From contig CBDFKF010000004.1 in the NCBI GenBank assembly GCA_965248765.1, positions 992,001 to 1,056,000 on the forward strand: DNA of 64,000 nt, given 5' to 3'. Shown here piece by piece: positions 8,760-16,598 of the stretch. This DNA is from CBDFKF01 sp965248765. Lineage in GTDB: Bacteria; Pseudomonadota; Alphaproteobacteria; VGEJ01. Each line of letters starts with the position of its first letter. Position 1 is the first letter of the stretch. Under the pieces are notes generated by a model, which was given only the letters and a program-made list of their open reading frames with translations, did no database searches and was not told where the DNA came from. The position numbers were made by a program, and so were the translations under genes.

Positions 8760-9629
8760 CTATGGCGTCGCGGAATACCTGCGGTCCAGAGCGTTGCGCA
8801 GGTCCTCGGTCAGTACGGCTGGTTCCGGCAGATCCTCGTTGATAATCACAGTCCCGTCGCGCTCTTTCTCTATCACCTGGCGCGGCTGCGGTTCGCTCGT
8901 ATCGCGACGATCTGAGGTCTGAACAATGCCTCCCTCCGCGCCGTCTTCCGGCAACACTGCATTCACAGACTTGCTGGAACGTCCTTCGTCGCGGCTGCCG
9001 CCGAGCGAAAGGTGCTTGGCTACCGCCAACTGACTCTCCGGTGGCAATTCGCGCACGGCACGGAGGAGCCGGACCTGGCGTTCAGGGTCTATCCGCCGGG
9101 TGCTGGTCGCGGGTAGCCGTTCGCCGTCGGTGCCGCCGGGCGCCAATGGGCTCGGGCGCAGGGATACGCCGTCCGCATCGCCCTGCATGCGGCGCAAGGC
9201 GTTGGCCGTCGGGCCGTTCGGCGTCATCTCGCCGTCGGGCTCCAGCCCGTTGGCGCGCTGGAAGCCGCGGATGGCGACGCGCAGCCGGTTCGATCGCCCG
9301 ACCCCGTAGTCACCGCCGTCGCGAGGATCGTCGCGCGAGCCGAAGCCGAAGGCACTTAAGGCCGCGAACGCATCTTCCAGCGTCTTTTCGTCGTGAGAGT
9401 TGTTGGCGCTGGCGCGCGGCCCCACCGCGCCGTTCAACTTGATCTTTGCGGGATCGAAGCGCGGCCGGTTCGGCTCGGCCATCTTGCGGTGTAGATCGGG
9501 GTCGTAGTGGAGGCGATACTCGCCGCCGACCATGGCGACGTAGGCGTCGTGATCGCGGTGGTCGCCGTCATAGCAGATGGGATCGGCGCGTACGGCATCG
9601 AGCTGGCGCCGACTGAGCGGCTTGAGCAT
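8760..9629 (-). CDS. putative peptidoglycan-binding-domain protein
   Basis: 289 residues from ATG 9629 (MLKPLSRRQLDAVR…). A peptidoglycan-binding-like repeat is recognisable at about residues 115-150 (LRVAIRGFQRANGLEPDGEMTPNGPTANALRR cut into its typical F-Q-x-x-x-G-L-x-x-D-G blocks). The remainder is charged and low in predicted structure, with an acidic tail. The same N-terminal block (MLKPLSxRQLDAxRxDPI, DGDHxDHDAYVAMV) occurs in a truncated copy at 39.3-39.4 kb. The lysozyme-like gene follows on the same strand, so cell-wall binding plus cleavage is a plausible joint role. No clear Shine-Dalgarno is seen. Confidence 0.5.
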   Translation of the reverse strand: MLKPLSRRQLDAVRADPICYDGDHRDHDAYVAMVGGEYRLHYDPDLHRKMAEPNRPRFDPAKIKLNGAVGPRASANNSHDEKTLEDAFAALSAFGFGSRDDPRDGGDYGVGRSNRLRVAIRGFQRANGLEPDGEMTPNGPTANALRRMQGDADGVSLRPSPLAPGGTDGERLPATSTRRIDPERQVRLLRAVRELPPESQLAVAKHLSLGGSRDEGRSSKSVNAVLPEDGAEGGIVQTSDRRDTSEPQPRQVIEKERDGTVIINEDLPEPAVLTEDLRNALDRRYSATP

Positions 9630-9639
9630 GTGGCACGAC

Positions 9640-9730
9640 CATCGACCAGCACGCCCACTACCACCAAGCCGAGATAAATGAGCGGCGGGGGCGCGACGAC
9701 GCCTGGCCGATCCTTGCCTTCCCCCGTCAT
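9640..9730 (-). pseudogene. N-terminal scrap of an isoprenylcysteine methyltransferase-like membrane protein
   Basis: About 30 residues starting MTGEGKDRPGVVAPPPLIYLG, then a hydrophobic run. The GVVAPPPLIYL start is typical of small ICMT-family membrane proteins. The frame then runs into unrelated sequence beside the peptidoglycan-binding gene, so the rest is deleted. Confidence 0.4.
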
Positions 9731-9776
9731 GCTCGTGCCGATGCCCACCGCCGCCCCGGCTTTCTCCGCGGCCGCA

Positions 9777-9970
9777 ACCCTGATGAACGAGATCGTCGAA
9801 CGCGGCGCGCTGGGCCTCGGTCAGTGTGGCATGGAAGCGCTCGTAGGCAGGCCGGATCGCGCACGGCTGCAAGCCCGCCGGCAGCGATTGCCTCCGCGCG
9901 CGCCAGTGGTATCCTCGCCCGCCTCGGCACCGTCGGCGCAGGCCGCCACCAGATTGTCGTTGCTCTCGCG
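9777..9970 (-). pseudogene. decayed LTXXQ-motif (Spy/CpxP-like) protein remnant
   Basis: Two minus-strand frames together give NDNLVAACADGAEAG and then IRPAYERFHATLTEAQRAAFDDL. The second contains the LTxxQ motif of periplasmic Spy/CpxP-type proteins. At least one frameshift separates the two pieces and no start is left. Low confidence, because the match is short. Confidence 0.3.
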
Positions 9971-9998
9971 CAGCATGGCCGCCAAGCGCGACCAGGCG

Positions 9999-10214
9999 GC
10001 GGCCGAGGGCCTGGTCGAGTTCGTCACCAATCCCGCCCACAAACGCTCTCAGCTCGTGCGCCTGACACAGAAGGGCGACAAGCGTACGCCGAGATGACCG
10101 ACCGGCTCCGTGACATGGCCGAGCACCTCGCGGCGGACATGGATGTCGACGCCGTACGCTCGGCCTTAGACCTGCTTGCTGAGCTCAGAGAGCGCCTCGT
10201 CCGCGGCGCCAGCC
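9999..10214 (+). pseudogene. MarR-family regulator C-terminal remnant with a frameshift
   Basis: The plus strand reads EGLVEFVTNPAHKRSQLVRLTQKG in one frame and, after a one-base slip near 10075, QAYAEMTDRLRDMAEHL and LDLLAELRERL in another. This is the wing and C-terminal helix of a MarR winged-helix protein. The DNA-recognition helix and N-terminus are absent. It ends at a run of eight G at about 10217, 16 bases before the thiG stop on the opposite strand. Confidence 0.55.
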
Positions 10215-10232
10215 CCGGGGGGGGAACCAGGT

Positions 10233-11240
10233 CTAGATCAAGCCGTGGAGCGGCGAGGACGGATCGGCGTAGCGCTTTTTCGGCATACGCCCGGCGAGAT
10301 ACGCGAGGCGTCCCGCCTCGACCGCGTGGCCCATCGCGCGCGCCATCAGCACCGGGGCTTTGGCCTCGGCGATCGCCGTGTTCATCAACACGCCGTCACA
10401 GCCGAGCTCCATGGCGATCGCGGCGTCGGATGCCGTGCCGACCCCGGCATCGACAATCACCGGCACCGCGCTCTGTTCGACGATGAGCCGAATGCCGACC
10501 GGGTTCTGCACCCCAAGGCCTGAGCCGATCGGCGCGGCGAGCGGCATGATCGCACAGCATCCGATGTCCTCGAGCCGCTTGGCCAGAATGGGGTCGTCGT
10601 TGCAATAGACCATGACCTCGAAGCCCTCCGAGACCAGCATCTCAGCCCCTCGCAGCGTTTCGGTCATGTCCGGATAGAGCGTCTTCTGATCGCCCAGAAT
10701 CTCGAGCTTGACCAGGCTCCAACCACCGGCCTCGCGCGCGAGCCGGAGCGTCCGCACCGCTTCATCGGCGGTATAACAACCCGCGGTATTCGGCAGGTAG
10801 ACCCACTTTTCGGGGTCGAGATAATCGACCAGCATCGGCTGTTTGGGATCGGCGATGTTCACGCGCCGCACGGCAACCGTCACGATCTCCGCGCCTGACG
10901 CCGTGACCGCATCGCGAGTCTCGGCGAAATCGCGGTACTTGCCGGTCCCGACGATCAACCGCGAACGAAATCGGCGGCCGGCCACGACCAGCTCCTCGCC
11001 CGGCGCCTCAGCCGTTTCCGCCGCCGCGCTCAGCTCGTTGCCGCCGCCGATAAAGTGCACTATCTCCAGCTGGTCGCCGTCACCGATGACCGTCTGCCCG
11101 TAGGACGACCGGGGCACGATCTCCAGATTACGTTCGAGGGCGATCTTGCGCGCGTCGAGATCGAGCTGATCCAACAGCTCGGAGACATTGATGGGGTCTA
11201 CGAATCGCCGCGATTCGCCGTTTATCGTGACGTTAATCAA
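10233..11240 (-). CDS. thiG: bifunctional ThiS-ThiG: sulfur carrier fused to thiazole synthase
   Basis: 335 residues from TTG 11240, chosen because LINVTINGESRRF is the normal ThiS start and AGAGGA lies 7 bases upstream; an ATG at 11300 would add an Arg-rich leader. Residues 1-66 are ThiS, ending at IVHFIGG. Residues about 80-335 are ThiG (VGTGKY, the Schiff-base lysine in VKLEILGD, MPLAAPIGSGLG, VDAGVGTASDAA). ThiG makes the thiazole phosphate of thiamine from deoxyxylulose phosphate, dehydroglycine and ThiS thiocarboxylate. In the fusion the ThiS Gly-Gly is internal, which is mechanistically odd. No TPP riboswitch is visible upstream. Confidence 0.92.
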   Translation of the reverse strand: MINVTINGESRRFVDPINVSELLDQLDLDARKIALERNLEIVPRSSYGQTVIGDGDQLEIVHFIGGGNELSAAAETAEAPGEELVVAGRRFRSRLIVGTGKYRDFAETRDAVTASGAEIVTVAVRRVNIADPKQPMLVDYLDPEKWVYLPNTAGCYTADEAVRTLRLAREAGGWSLVKLEILGDQKTLYPDMTETLRGAEMLVSEGFEVMVYCNDDPILAKRLEDIGCCAIMPLAAPIGSGLGVQNPVGIRLIVEQSAVPVIVDAGVGTASDAAIAMELGCDGVLMNTAIAEAKAPVLMARAMGHAVEAGRLAYLAGRMPKKRYADPSSPLHGLI

Positions 11241-11566
11241 GTCCGCATCCTCTGGCTGACCGCGGCGGCGGCGCCCGCGGCGCGCCAAAAAAGGGAGCAC
11301 ATGAGTATGGGACCAGCGTTGGGTACTTTCAACCAGCCGCCCTGCGGCGTTCAGCCGACAGCGGCGACTGTGCTGAGGACGACGGCGAGCCCGAGCGCCA
11401 CGCGGCCGACAGTGGGAACGATGCAGCGGCCCGATAGCCGCCGTCGATTTGTGCCCTCGCGGGTCGTGTTCGATGACTGCACCCGCGGTGACTCGCGCTG
11501 CGCCTTTTTCGGCGTGCCTGCCGCTGTCTGCTGTGTTACCCCTTTGGCGGCGTTAGGGGGCCCACC
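11241..11566. other. intergenic region between divergent thiSG and aroQ
   Basis: About 325 bases that should hold both promoters. I looked for the conserved TPP riboswitch blocks on the minus strand and saw none. No small gene with a convincing start is visible. Confidence 0.5.
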
Positions 11567-12007
11567 GTGACCGACACGATCCTCGTCCTCAACGGCCCGA
11601 ACCTCAATCTTCTGGGGGCGCGCGAGCCGGAAATCTACGGCAGCGAGAGCCTCGCGGATATCCAATCGCGGCTTGAGGCGCGCGCGGCGGAGCTTTCGCT
11701 CGGCATCGACATGCGCCAATCCAACCGCGAGGGCGAGCTGGTGGACTGGATCCAGGAGGCCCGTGGCACGGCCGCCGGGATCATTCTGAATGCCGGCGCC
11801 TATACCCACACCTCGATTGCCATACACGACGCCCTTCGTGCTTGCGCGGTACCCGTCATTGAGGTGCACCTTTCCAACCCCCATGCGCGCGAGCCGTTTC
11901 GCCATAACTCCTACGTGAGCGCGGTGGCGCTTGGGATCGTCTGCGGGTTTGGGGCGACGAGCTACGCCCTGGCGCTCGACGCCATGGCCGAAGTGCTCGC
12001 GGGCTGA
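11567..12007 (+). CDS. aroQ: type II 3-dehydroquinate dehydratase
   Basis: 146 residues, the normal length of the small dodecameric type II enzyme. It starts LVLNGPNLNLLGAREPEIYG, with catalytic Tyr24 in the flexible loop. NAGAYTHTS (H81) and EVHLSN (catalytic H101) follow. It dehydrates 3-dehydroquinate to 3-dehydroshikimate in the shikimate pathway. Start is GTG 11567 with a G-rich Shine-Dalgarno (TAGGGGG) upstream. It leads the aroQ-accB-accC-aat run with gaps of 25 and 13 bp and then a 4 bp overlap, so one operon is likely. Confidence 0.96.
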   Translation: MTDTILVLNGPNLNLLGAREPEIYGSESLADIQSRLEARAAELSLGIDMRQSNREGELVDWIQEARGTAAGIILNAGAYTHTSIAIHDALRACAVPVIEVHLSNPHAREPFRHNSYVSAVALGIVCGFGATSYALALDAMAEVLAG

Positions 12008-12032
12008 AACCTGGGGGCCGCGACTGGCGCCG

Positions 12033-12497
12033 ATGACAAAGTTGGAAATCGACAAGGATCTGATCCGCGAGCTGGCCGCGCTCCTCGAGGAAACCGGTCT
12101 CGCCGAGATCGAGTGGGAACAGGACGCGCAGCGCATCCGCGTGAGCCGCGCCACCTTGGCGGCGGCCGCAGCAGCCGCCCCTGCCCCATCCGAAACCACG
12201 CGCACAGCGCCGGTGCCGCTCGCATCGCCCGAACCGGAACCGGCGCCAAGGACCGATAGCCACCCGGGCGCCGTGACGTCGCCGATGGTCGGCACGGTGT
12301 ATCTGTCGCCCCAGCCCGGTGCCACCCGATTCGTTAACCTCGGCGACCAGGTGCGCGAGGGTCAGACCCTGTTCATCATCGAGGCCATGAAGACGATGAA
12401 CCCGCTGCTGGCTCCGCGCGCGGGCACGGTTGCGCAGATCCTGGCCGCCGACGGCGCCCCTGTTGAATACGGCGAGATCCTGCTGATTCTCGAATGA
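12033..12497 (+). CDS. accB: acetyl-CoA carboxylase biotin carboxyl carrier protein
   Basis: 154 residues from ATG 12033. The N-terminus (LEIDKDLIRELAALLEETGLAEIE) is the usual AccB dimer region, followed by an Ala/Pro-rich linker (about 40-75) and the biotinyl domain. The biotinylated lysine is K120 in EAMKTMN, a slight variant of EAMKMMN. It carries the CO2 group between AccC and the carboxyltransferase in fatty-acid synthesis. accC starts 13 bp downstream. Confidence 0.96.
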   Translation: MTKLEIDKDLIRELAALLEETGLAEIEWEQDAQRIRVSRATLAAAAAAAPAPSETTRTAPVPLASPEPEPAPRTDSHPGAVTSPMVGTVYLSPQPGATRFVNLGDQVREGQTLFIIEAMKTMNPLLAPRAGTVAQILAADGAPVEYGEILLILE

Positions 12498-12510
12498 ACC
12501 GGCGCACCCG

Positions 12511-13860
12511 ATGTTCGACAAGATCCTGATCGCCAGTCGCGGCGAGGTCGCGTTGCGCGTCCATCGGGCGTGCCACGAGATGGGCATCCAGACGGTGGCG
12601 GTGCACTCGACTGCCGACGCCGATGCCATGCATGTGCGCCTCGCCGACGAAGCCGTCTGCATCGGCCCGCCGAACGTGGCGGAGAGCTACCTCAACATGC
12701 CAGCGATCCTGTCGGCCGCCCAAGTCACCGATAGTGACGCGATCCACCCGGGCTACGGCCTGTTGTCTGAGAACGCCCGTTTCGCCGCCATCGTCGAGGA
12801 GCACGGACTCACCTTCATCGGGCCGACGTCCGAGCACATCGGCCTGATGGGCGACAAGATCGCCGCCAAGGAGACGATGCGCACCCTCGGCGTGCCGGTG
12901 GTCGCCGGCGGAGACAAGGCCGTCGAGGACGAGGCGAATGCCGCGCGCACCGCCGAGCAACTCGGCTATCCCGTGCTCATCAAGGCAGCGGCCGGCGGCG
13001 GCGGTCGCGGGATGAAAATCGTCGACGGTCCTGACATTCTCGGCGACCAACTCGCCGCTGCGCGCACCGAGGCCAAGGCGAGCTTCGGCGATGATACGGT
13101 CTACATCGAACGCTTCCTGACCGGTCCGCGCCACGTCGAGGTGCAGGTGTTGGCCGATGAGCACGGCGGGGTCATCCACCTCGGGGAACGCGACTGCTCG
13201 TTGCAGCGGCGCCACCAGAAAATCCTCGAGGAGGCGCCGTCACCGGCCCTGAACGCCGATGAGCGGGAGGCGATCGGGCGTCGCGTCGTTGAAGCGGTGA
13301 TGGCGCTTGGGTATCGCAGCCTCGGCACCGTCGAGTTCCTGTATCAGGACGGCGAGTTCTTCTTCATCGAGATGAACACCCGTCTACAGGTCGAGCACCC
13401 GGTCACGGAAATGATCACCGGCATCGATCTCGTGCGCGAGCAGATCCGGATCGCCGCCGGCGCGCCGCTCGGCTATGGCCAGGATGACGTCCGCTATGGC
13501 GGACACGCCATCGAGTGCCGGATCAACGCCGAGGACCCCCTGACGCTCGTCCCCTCGCCCGGCCAGGTGACCGACTACCACGCGCCCGGCGGGCTGGGCG
13601 TGCGCGTCGACTCGGCGCTCTACTCGGGGTACCGCGTCCCGCCCTATTACGACAACCTGATCGCCAAGCTGATCACCCACGGAACCAGCCGAAACGAGTG
13701 TCTGATGCGCATGCGCCGCGCGCTCGACGAGTACGTGATAGACGGCATCAAGACCACAATCCCGCTCCACCTCGATCTGCTCGGCGAAGCGGACTTCATG
13801 AACGGCGCTTACGACATCAACTGGCTTGAACGGTACCTGGCACAAAAAAGAGCAGAATGA
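12511..13860 (+). CDS. accC: biotin carboxylase subunit of acetyl-CoA carboxylase
   Basis: 449 residues, full length. The ATP-grasp fold is clear: FDKILIASRGEVALR at the start, HPGYGLLSENARFA, the glycine-rich loop AAGGGGRGMKIV, GERDCSLQRRHQK, FIEMNTRLQVEHPVTE and a C-terminal IKTTIPLH. It carboxylates biotin on AccB using ATP and bicarbonate. Its stop overlaps the aat start by 4 bp (ATGA). Confidence 0.97.
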   Translation: MFDKILIASRGEVALRVHRACHEMGIQTVAVHSTADADAMHVRLADEAVCIGPPNVAESYLNMPAILSAAQVTDSDAIHPGYGLLSENARFAAIVEEHGLTFIGPTSEHIGLMGDKIAAKETMRTLGVPVVAGGDKAVEDEANAARTAEQLGYPVLIKAAAGGGGRGMKIVDGPDILGDQLAAARTEAKASFGDDTVYIERFLTGPRHVEVQVLADEHGGVIHLGERDCSLQRRHQKILEEAPSPALNADEREAIGRRVVEAVMALGYRSLGTVEFLYQDGEFFFIEMNTRLQVEHPVTEMITGIDLVREQIRIAAGAPLGYGQDDVRYGGHAIECRINAEDPLTLVPSPGQVTDYHAPGGLGVRVDSALYSGYRVPPYYDNLIAKLITHGTSRNECLMRMRRALDEYVIDGIKTTIPLHLDLLGEADFMNGAYDINWLERYLAQKRAE

Positions 13861-14507
13861 GCGGGCTCACACCCGAGATTGTGCTCAAGGCCTACGCACT
13901 CGGAGTCTTCCCCATGGGGGAGGATCGCCACGATCCGAGCCTGCACTGGATCGATCCCGACATGCGCGGGATATTGCCTCTCGACACGGTCCACGTACCC
14001 AAGCGCCTGGCCCGGACGATTCGCAGCGACCGCTACACCGTGCGCGTGGACGCCGCCTTCCAGGCTGTGATCGCAGCATGCGCCGAGCCGGCGTCCGGCC
14101 GCCGCAGCACCTGGATCAACGATGAGATCTTTTCGCTCTACGGCCAGCTCCACGAGATGGGCCGGGCGCACAGCGTCGAGTGCTGGCGCGATGAGCAACT
14201 GGTCGGCGGCCTTTATGGCGTTTCGCTCGGCGCCGTGTTCTTTGGCGAGAGCATGTTCAGCCGCGAGCCGGCCACCAGCCAGGTCGCGTTGATGCACCTG
14301 GTCGCGCGGCTTAAGTGGGGTAGCTTTCAGCTTCTCGACGTGCAGTTCGTGACCCGACACCTCGCCCGTTTCGGCGCGGTGGAGATCAGTCGCGGGCTCT
14401 ACCGCAGCGCCCTTGCCGCGGCCCTCGACCGCCAGGGCAGCTTCTACTCGATGCCGTCCGATATGTCGGGCGCGGACGTTTTGCAATCGATCACCCAGAC
14501 GTCGTAA
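13857..14507 (+). CDS. aat: leucyl/phenylalanyl-tRNA--protein transferase
   Basis: 216 residues. The L/F-transferase pattern is evident: AYALGVFPMGE near the N-terminus, DPDMRGILPLD, STWINDEIFSLYGQLHEMGRAHSVECW, GGLYGVSLGAVFFGESMFS, VALMHLV and LLDVQFVTRHLARFGAVEI. It adds Leu or Phe to N-terminal Arg/Lys for ClpS/ClpAP degradation. Start ATG overlaps the accC stop. Its 3' end overlaps the convergent DUF2155 gene by 64 bp. Confidence 0.96.
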   Translation: MSGLTPEIVLKAYALGVFPMGEDRHDPSLHWIDPDMRGILPLDTVHVPKRLARTIRSDRYTVRVDAAFQAVIAACAEPASGRRSTWINDEIFSLYGQLHEMGRAHSVECWRDEQLVGGLYGVSLGAVFFGESMFSREPATSQVALMHLVARLKWGSFQLLDVQFVTRHLARFGAVEISRGLYRSALAAALDRQGSFYSMPSDMSGADVLQSITQTS

Positions 14508-14839
14508 ACCGGGTGCTCGAGGGCCGATAGCGCCGGGCTCGAGGCGAACATCCAGCCGGTGAACAGCCGCTGGCTCGGCTGACCGGGCTTGACGTCAACG
14601 ATGTCGAGGAACGCCGTTACCTCGGGCGGCTCCTCGGGCGGCCGCTTGCGGCAGGTGTGGGCGATGATCTCGAGTGTACCGAAGCGGACCGGCTCCTCGA
14701 CCGGCGCCTCGATGGTCGAGATACGTGCGGTGACCTTGTCGAGGCCCTGCAAAACCGCGACGGGTTCGGCCAAGGCCGGCGATGCCAATATCGCGCCCAC
14801 CACCGCCAACAGGCCGAGCCGGCCCACGGCACCCATCAC
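14444..14839 (-). CDS. DUF2155 exported protein
   Basis: 131 residues from GTG 14839, which overlaps the mlaD stop by 4 bp (GTGA); ATG 14836 is an equally possible start. A signal peptide ends near SPALA (about residue 24). The core VRFGTLEIIAHTCRKRPPEEPPEV, then TAFLDIVD and RLFTGWMFASSPALSALEHPVYDVWVIDC (written here in blocks) is the DUF2155 pattern known from alphaproteobacteria next to aat and NDUFA12 genes. It is probably periplasmic; function unknown. Two Cys could form a disulfide. Confidence 0.88.
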   Translation of the reverse strand: MMGAVGRLGLLAVVGAILASPALAEPVAVLQGLDKVTARISTIEAPVEEPVRFGTLEIIAHTCRKRPPEEPPEVTAFLDIVDVKPGQPSQRLFTGWMFASSPALSALEHPVYDVWVIDCKTSAPDISDGIE

Positions 14840-15294
14840 TCCGCTGATTCGGAGTCCGCGCCGCCGAAGACGAACTTGCCGATGAGCTGCTCGATACTGA
14901 TGGATGCCTGGGTGTAGCGAATCTCATCACCGGGCTCGAGCATCTCCTCTTCGCCGCCCACTGTGACGGACATGAACTTGCCCCCCAGCAACCCATCGCT
15001 GACGATGGCAGCCGATGAATCCGTCGGGATCAGCACCGCCGGGTCGATGCTCATGCGCACGACGGCGAGGTAGGTCTCGAGATCGAGCCGCTGGTCGATC
15101 ACTGTGCCCACCTTGATGCCACTGACTCGCACATCGGCACCGACCGACAGCCCGTCTATGCGGTCGAACTTGGCGATGACCTCATAGCCCGCGACGGCGC
15201 CGACATCGGTTCGCGTGACGGCGAAGACCACGAACACCGCGGCCACCGCCAAAACGACGGCGCCCACCAGCGTCTCTACGAGGTTTCCGCCCAT
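14836..15294 (-). CDS. mlaD: MlaD-type MCE-domain lipid transport protein
   Basis: 152 residues. One N-terminal transmembrane helix (about 5-28, LVETLVGAVVLAVAAVFVVF) is followed by an MCE domain (YEVIAKFDRIDGLSVGADVRVSGIKVGTV in blocks, then VSDGLLGGKFMSV). MlaD forms the periplasmic hexamer of the MlaFEDB ABC system that moves phospholipids between outer and inner membrane. The mlaE and mlaF partners are not in this window, as is usual where mlaD sits in this NDUFA12-DUF2155 block. Spacing to NDUFA12 is 28 bp. Confidence 0.88.
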   Translation of the reverse strand: MGGNLVETLVGAVVLAVAAVFVVFAVTRTDVGAVAGYEVIAKFDRIDGLSVGADVRVSGIKVGTVIDQRLDLETYLAVVRMSIDPAVLIPTDSSAAIVSDGLLGGKFMSVTVGGEEEMLEPGDEIRYTQASISIEQLIGKFVFGGADSESAE

Positions 15295-15322
15295 CAGATT
15301 CCCCGCTCCGGCCTACCAAGAC

Positions 15323-15700
15323 TCAAGACGGCCGCCACGGCACGTAATCGCCGGTGGCGCGGTCGCGTTGTCCGCCCTCGGCCAAGCTGCCTGGCGGGCG
15401 ATACGCCTCGGGCGTGCCGGTGAGATTCGGCACGTATTCCTTCTCCCACGGCCGCCGCTCGATGTCGCCTGTGGGCGGCGCATCGACGGTGTGCTGAAGC
15501 CAGGCGTTCCACTCCGGCGGCACCCGCGAGGCTTCGACCTCGCCGTTGTACAGCACCCACCGGCGCTCGCCCCGGCGTTCGTGAAAGTAACGATTGCCGA
15601 GCGTGTCGGTACCGACGGGCTCGCCCCGGCGCCACGTCGTGAGCCGTATCCCCCAGGCCGGCTCTTGCCACCACGTGAACAGGCTGTGAAAAAGCCCCAT
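15323..15700 (-). CDS. NDUFA12-like accessory subunit of NADH:ubiquinone oxidoreductase
   Basis: 125 residues. The pattern WGIRLTTWRRGEPVGTDTLGNRYF, then RRWVLYNGEVEASRVPPEWNAWLQHTVD and a basic, Pro-rich tail is that of NDUFA12 (B17.2), a complex I accessory subunit shared by mitochondria and alphaproteobacteria. It leads the minus-strand set NDUFA12-mlaD-DUF2155. It is the strongest single taxonomic marker in the window. Confidence 0.93.
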   Translation of the reverse strand: MGLFHSLFTWWQEPAWGIRLTTWRRGEPVGTDTLGNRYFHERRGERRWVLYNGEVEASRVPPEWNAWLQHTVDAPPTGDIERRPWEKEYVPNLTGTPEAYRPPGSLAEGGQRDRATGDYVPWRPS

Positions 15701-15965
15701 TGGTTTTCGATAAGTCCCTGATCGGCCTCGATTTGGCGGCGACTATGACACCGCCACACGCCTCCGTCCAGGACGGTGCCTTCCAGCTAATTCGGAGAGC
15801 ACCACCGGCAGTGCGCGACAATCCCGCCGGCGGATCTGGCGGGTTCGCGGCATCAAGACCGGGATACGGACCAGGCGCCGGCCGCGCGCGGTGCCTACTA
15901 CCGCTGCATTGGCGCGCGACGCCCAACACACCCACGTGTCATCCTCGTGCCTGACACGTCTCGTC

Positions 15966-15988
15966 ATCCTCGGGCTTGACCCGAGGAT
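15966..15988. repeat. short extragenic palindrome of the common alphaproteobacterial type
   Basis: ATCCTCGGG-CTTGA-CCCGAGGAT is a 9-bp perfect stem with a 5-base loop, followed by CCATGCC. Elements of this form (…CGGGCTTGACCCG…) are scattered between genes in many Rhodospirillales and rhizobia, by memory. It lies between the NDUFA12 gene and a nuclease remnant. Confidence 0.7.
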
Positions 15989-15995
15989 CCATGCC

Positions 15996-16100
15996 TCAGC
16001 GGCGCAAGTGTTCGTAGAGATCATCCCAGTACGGGTTGTCGCGCTCGATCAGCGTGATCTTCCCATCGAGCTTCGTCCCTCTCCGTCCCGCGCCGCCATG
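15996..16100 (-). pseudogene. C-terminal scrap of a GIY-YIG nuclease-like protein
   Basis: The minus strand reads KLDGKITLIERDNPYWDDLYEHL, matching the conserved GIY-YIG tail K-x-x-LIE-x-x-NP-x-W-x-DLY. No GIY or YIG motif is found upstream, so only the end remains. Short match, tentative. Confidence 0.4.
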
Positions 16101-16598
16101 CGCATGGCATACATCGTCTATGCCAATCTCCCGAAGGTCGTAGGCAAAACGAGAGGCTGTCATCTTCTGCGATGGTAGTGGAATCACGAAAGTCCTAAAC
16201 CCTCAGAAACCGCTGAAATACTGGCCCGAGGCGATGCGGCCCGATGCCGAGGCCCTAGAGAGCCCCGCGCGCAGTTCAAAGTGTCAGGTTTCTTTACACC
16301 CGGGAAAGAACGGCTGGCAGCCGGAAACCCGCTGGATTCATGGGTTGGCGGGCGGTGACCTGGGAGGCGGTGCGTCAAAGGGTGTCAAGGAATCTTACAA
16401 TTGCGTTGTTCTGTGAGGAGGTGAGGCTTCCCAACACCTTGAAAACGCGAACAAATGTGAGATGGTGCGATTTTTGCTCTCCTTTCGTCAGGGACGAACA
16501 TCTGCGCGAAGGTAGCACTCTGTGTGTGTAAACAATGATCTCGGCCCAGCGCAGTTATGGGAACCATCGCGCGCCGGCAGGTTTGTAGGCAGCTGGCG
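16101..16598. other. intergenic region upstream of the PEP-CTERM gene
   Basis: About 500 bases without a supported gene. Its only notable element is the 19-base motif at 16281, listed separately. Base composition drops in GC towards 16500. Confidence 0.5.
16281..16299 (+). promoter_or_regulatory. 19-base motif shared with 37690, possible regulatory site
   Basis: GTGTCAGGTTTCTTTACAC occurs here and, as an exact reverse complement, at 37690-37708. The ends GTGT/ACAC are inverted. It lies about 300 bases before the PEP-CTERM gene. I have an uncertain memory of TGTCA…TTTACA-like motifs upstream of PEP-CTERM genes, so the regulatory role is inference. Confidence 0.4.

Noticed and set aside
11241..11566. 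TPP riboswitch before thiSG
   Set aside because: The conserved CTGAGA and ACC…GAACCTGAT-type blocks are not found on the minus strand.
12376..13215. Long minus-strand open frame opposite accC
   Set aside because: AccC motifs on the plus strand are continuous and complete; the opposite frame shows only Arg/His/Gly-rich noise.
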